From: Sphingobacterium oryzagri
GTDB taxonomy: Bacteria; Bacteroidota; Bacteroidia; Sphingobacteriales; Sphingobacteriaceae
Assembly (NCBI RefSeq): GCF_028736175.1
Contig: NZ_CP117880.1
Coordinates: forward strand, 2,232,001 to 2,296,000
Direction: 5' to 3'
Length of the DNA stretch: 64,000 bases
Each line of letters starts with the position of its first letter. Position 1 is the first letter of the stretch. The position numbers and the translations under genes were made by a program. The notes beneath the pieces are model-generated. The model saw nothing but the letters and a program-made list of their open reading frames with translations. It was not told the DNA's origin and searched no databases. This document shows, one piece after another, positions 60,242 through 64,000 of this stretch.

Positions 60242-60886
60242 ATGGCAATAAATTTACCTTATATGGTTTCGTCCGGAACTCTTACGAAAATTCTGAATAA
60301 AATTTGTGATGCCTCTATTCCTGAAAATTTTAATGGCGATTTTTTAGGAACTAAACTTGGTTTCCCTGGCGGAAATCAAAAAACCTTTATTCCTTGGGCG
60401 AAAAAGTGTAAGCTCCTTGGAGAAGATGGAACTCCAACACAATTATATAAAGATTTTAGAAATCCGAAATATCGGGGTGTTTCTATGGCTTCAGCACTAA
60501 AAAAAGGTTACGAGGAATTGTATGTTAGAAATGAATATGCTCATGACTTAAGCAGACCTGACTTTTTAAAATTAGTTACGGATACGACTGGACTTGCTCA
60601 CGATAATTCAACTGTAAAAGCGATAGTTTCTTCATTTTTTAATGCTAAAGAATTTGCGGATTTTGAAAGTACTTTGAGTAATGAGGAAAAAAGCAACCAA
60701 ATTGAGAGCAGAACGGAATCAAATTCAAATGAAAAAGGTAGTGATACAATCCATAAAAACGTTACCAAAAAACATATTGATTTAGGAATTAACTATACAA
60801 TTAATTTAGTTCTGCCAAAAACGGATGACCCAGCTATATATAACGCCATTTTCAAATCGCTTAAAGAAAATTTATTAAATGAATAA
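60242..60886 (+). CDS. DUF5343 family protein
   Basis: A 214-residue protein of the DUF5343 family. The start NLPYMVSSGTLTKILNKICDASIPENFNGDFLGTKLGFPGGNQKTFIPWAKKCKLLGEDGTPTQLYKDFRNP is the family domain (about 1-75), which has the shape of a winged helix binding DNA. A second helical part (100-150) and a Ser/Asn-rich linker (NQIESRTESNSNEKGSDT) precede a C-terminal strand-helix unit, NYTINLVLPKTDDPAIYNAIFKSL. It overlaps the Swt1-type HEPN gene by 8 bases, and the two are probably partners. Function unknown; AT-rich composition suggests transfer. Confidence 0.8.
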   Translation: MAINLPYMVSSGTLTKILNKICDASIPENFNGDFLGTKLGFPGGNQKTFIPWAKKCKLLGEDGTPTQLYKDFRNPKYRGVSMASALKKGYEELYVRNEYAHDLSRPDFLKLVTDTTGLAHDNSTVKAIVSSFFNAKEFADFESTLSNEEKSNQIESRTESNSNEKGSDTIHKNVTKKHIDLGINYTINLVLPKTDDPAIYNAIFKSLKENLLNE

Positions 60887-61469
60887 TAAACAAGACCAAT
60901 TATCAAAAATAAAACTTTTTGCTCTTGCAAACTCTTTAGCTGAAAATGAACTTGATAAAATCGAGGCTGAACTTGATCTAAATTTAGGGCGAATTGAAAA
61001 AAAAGAAGTTCAAGCAAAAAGTTATTATTTGCAATTCAGTTCTGATTACAGAAAAGAAGCGAGAATGATGGCTCAACATTATGAAGTCTTCTATTGTTTA
61101 GAAAAATCAATTAGAAGTTTAGTTGTTGAATTAATGTTTGAGAAATACGGAGAAAATTGGTGGGATAAAATAAAAGAAGAAATCAGAAAAGGTGTTGATT
61201 TAAATATTAAACGTGAAGAAGAGTCAGGTTTCACGATTCGCTCAGAGGAAAAAATAGATTATACAACGTTTGGAGAGTTAAGCCAAATTGTAACTGCAAA
61301 TTGGGACGCATTTGAAACTCTTTTCAAAAGAGGACAAAGGTCTTTTCAGAAGATAATGACAAATCTAAATCAATTAAGAGGGCCAATAGCGCATTGTTGT
61401 CCATTAGCAGAAGACGAGATTGTTCGGCTTGAATTGACAGTAAAGGACTGGTTTAGAATAATGGAATAA
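60879..61469 (+). CDS. Swt1-type HEPN protein
   Basis: A 196-residue protein. Residues about 65-190 match the Swt1-like HEPN domain: QHYEVFYCLEKSIRSLVVELMFEKYGENWWDKI, DYTTFGELSQIVTANWDAF, and QRSFQKIMTNLNQLRGPIAHCCPL. R167-x4-H172 is the HEPN RNase motif, suggesting RNA cleavage. A charged N-terminal helix (NELDKIEAELDLNLGRIEKK) may be the partner-binding part. It overlaps the DUF5343 gene by 8 bases. A toxin-like or defence RNase controlled by the DUF5343 partner is a reasonable guess. Confidence 0.8.
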   Translation: MNNKQDQLSKIKLFALANSLAENELDKIEAELDLNLGRIEKKEVQAKSYYLQFSSDYRKEARMMAQHYEVFYCLEKSIRSLVVELMFEKYGENWWDKIKEEIRKGVDLNIKREEESGFTIRSEEKIDYTTFGELSQIVTANWDAFETLFKRGQRSFQKIMTNLNQLRGPIAHCCPLAEDEIVRLELTVKDWFRIME

Positions 61470-61652
61470 AAACTGCCATTAATAAGAGTTTCCGTTAAGC
61501 GGCCTGTAGTGCAAAGGACTTGGAATTGACTAACAACAAATATGTTGAGCACATAACATCGGCTTGGCAATATGGCAGTTGGCTTGCTAAATATCATTAA
61601 ATTTGTGTAAAAAATTTTTATAGTTCATGTAATATAATTAGCACCCAAGTCT

Positions 61653-62429
61653 ATGGCCAACAATTATTTTAAAGCCCACGAAGCTTACAACCTTAATCCA
61701 CACCGATATGATATAGGTAATATCATCGGGTTAAAAAAATGGCTACGAGGACAATCTTTTCATCAAAAAGTTATTTACATTGCCCGAACTGGAATACTCG
61801 GCCTTTTATCAATATCACCTTGCTTATTTTCTAGGAAAGCATCCAGGTGGTGAGGGGGAGTTTTTCACCTTTGTCTGGCAGATCGTTATAAGGCGTATCA
61901 ATTTTATTGAGCATAAGAACCCTTTTAATTCAAGCCATGCGTTGGATATGGAGATACTAGAGAAGCTCACAACTTTCCAAAAGTATCTTCGCTCCATTGA
62001 CCAGTGGCATACGCAAAAGACCCTCCCTGAAATTATTTCCGATCAGATCGAATTATAAGGAAACAGCAATCAGAGATTGCAGATTTAAAGGCAGAACTCA
62101 AAGAATCCCGGCAATGGGATGGCAATATAAATATCAGGGATGGACAGGCATTAGCAATACTAGATCTATTTCTCCAAATGCAGAAGTTGAAAGCACCGGA
62201 TGGCAACGAATTGTTGATCACCCCTGCACAAAATACTTGGGCCAAAATGATTAGCAAGTATTTCCGGGAATATGACCAGGAAAACATTGGCCAGGTTAAA
62301 GAAATCAAGATAGATAAATTACGGTACTATCTCCGGGGCATTGACCCAAAAGATCCTTTAAAAAGGGAGAATGAAATACCCGAAAAGCACAGACTTTACA
62401 CGATTACTCCTGCAAAAAAGAAGAAATAA
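61653..62429 (+). pseudogene. Conserved ICE protein gene with two frame breaks
   Basis: A protein commonly found just before the HTH genes of Bacteroidota conjugative elements; function unknown. It reads in three consecutive frames. The first part, NNYFKAHEAYNLNPHRYDIG, runs to about 61765. The second, LPELEYSAFYQYHLAYFLGK and onwards to EIISDQI, runs to about 62050. The third, RIIRKQQSEIADLKAEL through KIDKLRYYLRGIDPKDP, runs to the stop at 62429. Removing one A from the A5 run near 61765-61769 and adding one base near 62050 gives one protein of about 258 residues. Both breaks are single-base. Confidence 0.6.
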
Positions 62430-62598
62430 CGTTTTGCGGCTTATTATCTGAACTAAAAGAAACGTTTTTCTATCAATCTGATAATAAGAGTTTTAATAGC
62501 ATTCCATAAACATATCCAAACCTTCTCAATTTACCACGTTAATCCGGTGGTAACAAAAAGCGAGATCCGTAGCATTCTTTTGTCCCAAAACAAAGGCT

Positions 62599-62868
62599 AT
62601 GGAGATTATCAACAAGCAAGCCCTTAGCCAGTGCATCCGGGATGCATTGCGGGCAGAACTACAACAACATTTTAAAACTGGTGGCAGCCAGTCGCCGCAA
62701 GAAGAACGGCTAGTGTCCAAACAAGAACTATCCGCCGAACTTGGCGTATCGTTGATTACCCTGTCCGACTGGATGAAAAAGGGTTTACCCTTTTTACGCC
62801 TGAACAGGCGTGTACACTTCAAAAAAAGCAAAGTGCTTAAAATCATGCAACAAGACATTACAGATTAA
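62599..62868 (+). CDS. Helix-turn-helix (excisionase-like) protein, first
   Basis: An 89-residue DNA-binding protein of the MerR/excisionase-like HTH group found in Bacteroidota conjugative elements: LVSKQELSAELGVSLITLSDWMKKGLPFLRLNRRVHFKKSKV is the HTH plus wing. A short charged N-terminal helix precedes it. It is 18 bases before a second, related HTH gene, an arrangement typical of element control regions, where the proteins govern excision or expression of transfer genes. Confidence 0.85.
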   Translation: MEIINKQALSQCIRDALRAELQQHFKTGGSQSPQEERLVSKQELSAELGVSLITLSDWMKKGLPFLRLNRRVHFKKSKVLKIMQQDITD

Positions 62869-62886
62869 TTTGAGGAGGAAACGATT

Positions 62887-63150
62887 ATGAACGTAGAGAT
62901 TATAACCAAAGAGGATTTAAAACAATTAAAGACCGAGATGCTGGCCGAGATCAGGCAACTCATTAAACCGGAAGACAAGCAGAGTAAGCAATGGCTGAAA
63001 AGTGCCGAAGTGCGCAAGCTGCTTAACATCTCACCGGGAATCCTGCAAAATTTACGCATCAACGGTACGCTGCGATTTACAAAAATTGGCGGGATGATGT
63101 ACTACAAATTGGAAGACATCAACAGGCTATTAGAGGGAGGTAACAAATGA
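62887..63150 (+). CDS. Helix-turn-helix (excisionase-like) protein, second
   Basis: An 87-residue HTH protein: SAEVRKLLNISPGILQNLRINGTLRFTKIGGMMYYKLEDINRLLEGG is the DNA-binding unit. The N-terminal 35 residues (ITKEDLKQLKTEMLAEIRQLI) form a helix likely to mediate dimerisation. It resembles the excisionase-type proteins of Bacteroides-group conjugative transposons and is distantly related to the preceding HTH gene. Its stop overlaps the next start by 4 bases (ATGA), so the two are translated together. Confidence 0.85.
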   Translation: MNVEIITKEDLKQLKTEMLAEIRQLIKPEDKQSKQWLKSAEVRKLLNISPGILQNLRINGTLRFTKIGGMMYYKLEDINRLLEGGNK

Positions 63151-63452
63151 CAGAAACAGGCATCCATAACAAGGCGGAGGACTACAGCAAACTGGTTAAT
63201 CGCATGTCGGCAGACAGCCGGATGCTGACTACCCATGTCAGCCTGTTTACCGCACTTTTTGTCTGCTGGCAGCATGGTGGATTTTCCAGCCCCTTTGCCG
63301 TTACCCGCAAAAAGCTGATGGCCTATAGCCGGATCGCATCAATTGCCACATACCATAAATGCATCAAAGAATTAGATGCATTTGGGTACATCCGCTACCA
63401 GCCATCCTACCATCCTATCAGGGGCAGCCTGGTCTACTGGCCATCTGATTAA
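63147..63452 (+). CDS. Conserved small protein of conjugative elements
   Basis: A 101-residue soluble protein seen beside the HTH and mobilisation genes of Bacteroidota conjugative elements. The central stretch FSSPFAVTRKKLMAYSRIASIATYHKCIKELDAFGYIRYQPSYHPIRGS looks like a winged-helix unit, as in replication or transfer regulators. The function is not known. It overlaps the preceding HTH gene by four bases. Confidence 0.75.
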   Translation: MTETGIHNKAEDYSKLVNRMSADSRMLTTHVSLFTALFVCWQHGGFSSPFAVTRKKLMAYSRIASIATYHKCIKELDAFGYIRYQPSYHPIRGSLVYWPSD

Positions 63453-63627
63453 GCTAGATCAACCGACCAGAAAAAGGTGCTGGGAAATGCCGGCGAAGTT
63501 TGCGCCCTGACATACCTTACAGGAGACATCAAGGCATTGAAACCGCTAAGGTTTGCCGAAGCTTTTAGCACGTCAATCATATGCGCTTGGTAGGGAGCAA
63601 GTTTATTTTTTTGCAATACAAAAAATC

Positions 63628-63657
63628 GTTTTCCCACGCCTAGCGGTGTGGGAAAAC
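63628..63657. repeat. oriT-like hairpin upstream of the mob gene
   Basis: A 13-bp stem with one G-T pair (63628-63640 with 63645-63657) and a 4-base loop, about 50 bases upstream of the mobilisation gene. No T run follows, so it is not a terminator. Its place between the regulator genes and the first mob gene is where origins of transfer lie in such elements. Confidence 0.5.
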
Positions 63658-63706
63658 ACGGATGCTCCCGATGGTCGCAATCCGTGAACTTAAAACAAAA
63701 TTGTTT

Positions 63707-64000
63707 ATGAAAGGACTGACAAAAGAATAGGATATATCTCGTAAGAACCTAAAACGCGGTCGGCCGAAAAAGGCAATCACCCGTAGCGATTTGCTGGTGG
63801 TGCGGATAACACCGACCGAGAAGATGCTGATTGCAGCAAAGGCCAGGAATGCGGGTTTGCGAATAAGCGATTGGTTTCGACAATCCGCAAAGGCCGCAGT
63901 GATAAGACCCCGGCTTTCAAAAGAAGAGGCTAGTTTCCTTAGGACATTATCAGGGCTGGCAAATAATCTAAACCAGCTAACTAAACTAGCCCATAGTGGC
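63707..64000 (+). pseudogene. Mobilisation protein gene with in-frame amber codon, partial
   Basis: The start of a MobA/MobC-like plasmid-mobilisation (relaxosome) protein of the ribbon-helix-helix type. The protein-like reading is MKGLTKE, then TAG at 63728-63730, then DISRKNLKRGRPKKAITRSD, LLVVRITPTEKMLIAAKARN and AGLRISDWFRQSAKAAV, running off the window edge. The RGRPKK stretch and VRITPTEK region match such proteins, which bind oriT with the relaxase. A single CAG-to-TAG change (C to T) would explain the stop. No good start exists between the stop and the conserved region, so as written the gene is interrupted unless the stop is read through. Confidence 0.7.

Noticed and set aside
63628..63657. 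Terminator before the mob gene
   Set aside because: No T run follows the stem on either strand side, and the position fits oriT better.
1..64000. tRNA or rRNA genes and an att site
   Set aside because: I looked for cloverleaf-type sequences and direct repeats at the island edge and found none I could support; the element continues beyond the window.

Overview
The window looks like the chromosome of a Bacteroidota member, most likely Sphingobacteriaceae. The evidence is a TonB-dependent receptor with a carboxypeptidase-like N-domain, a fimbrillin/FISUMP-type lipoprotein, DUF2255, several TAnnTTTG-type -7 promoter boxes, weak Shine-Dalgarno sequences and a Bacteroidota-type conjugative element. 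This is inferred from content alone; there is no rRNA or marker gene to fix the genus.

1-16 kb is mostly core: a fructosamine-kinase-like enzyme, a membrane metallophosphoesterase, two acidic small proteins flanking a fimbrillin-like lipoprotein, an operon of an AcvB/VirJ-type hydrolase with an MprF-type lysyl-phosphatidylglycerol synthase/flippase and a small membrane protein, and a potassium module (short KdpD-like kinase, KdpE-like regulator, Kup transporter). kup carries a +1 frame break in an A5 run. Two OmpR-type direct-repeat pairs lie just upstream of kup.

16-37 kb holds two HxlR regulators with divergent partners (nitroreductase, VOC protein), a cupin/carboxymuconolactone decarboxylase pair, a TPR protein, and hxlB-hxlA followed by gnd-zwf-pgl and an AraC regulator. 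With phosphoglucose isomerase from elsewhere, the sugar-phosphate genes make up the dissimilatory ribulose monophosphate cycle, which oxidises formaldehyde to CO2 and yields NADPH. Next come a Crp/Fnr regulator, an SDR gene with a perfect FNR-type box upstream, a GAF-PAS histidine kinase, a flavoprotein, a luciferase-like oxidoreductase and a secreted protein of unknown function.

37-51 kb: a minus-strand oxidoreductase operon (SDR, PQQ-type sugar dehydrogenase, PQQ-type quinoprotein, DUF2255, Tat-exported zinc alcohol dehydrogenase) with a divergent AraC regulator; a metal/siderophore uptake unit (Cys-rich secreted protein, TonB receptor, PepSY protein); and a LysR/alpha-beta hydrolase pair.

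51.5-64 kb is an accessory region. It opens with an array of about 31 tandem 21-bp units, each centred on a 12-bp palindrome, then a decayed AT-rich stretch with gene remnants. After that come several compact two-gene modules that look like defence genes: DUF3800 plus a putative small nuclease-like partner, an Abi/HEPN-type protein plus an HNH-like zinc-knuckle protein, and DUF5343 plus a Swt1-type HEPN protein. A truncated IS3 transposase interrupts this stretch. The window ends in the regulatory/mobilisation end of an integrative conjugative element: two HTH proteins, a small conserved protein, an oriT-like hairpin and a mobilisation gene with an in-frame amber codon. Several genes here have single-base frame breaks at short homopolymers, so either the assembly has indel errors or the genes are decaying.
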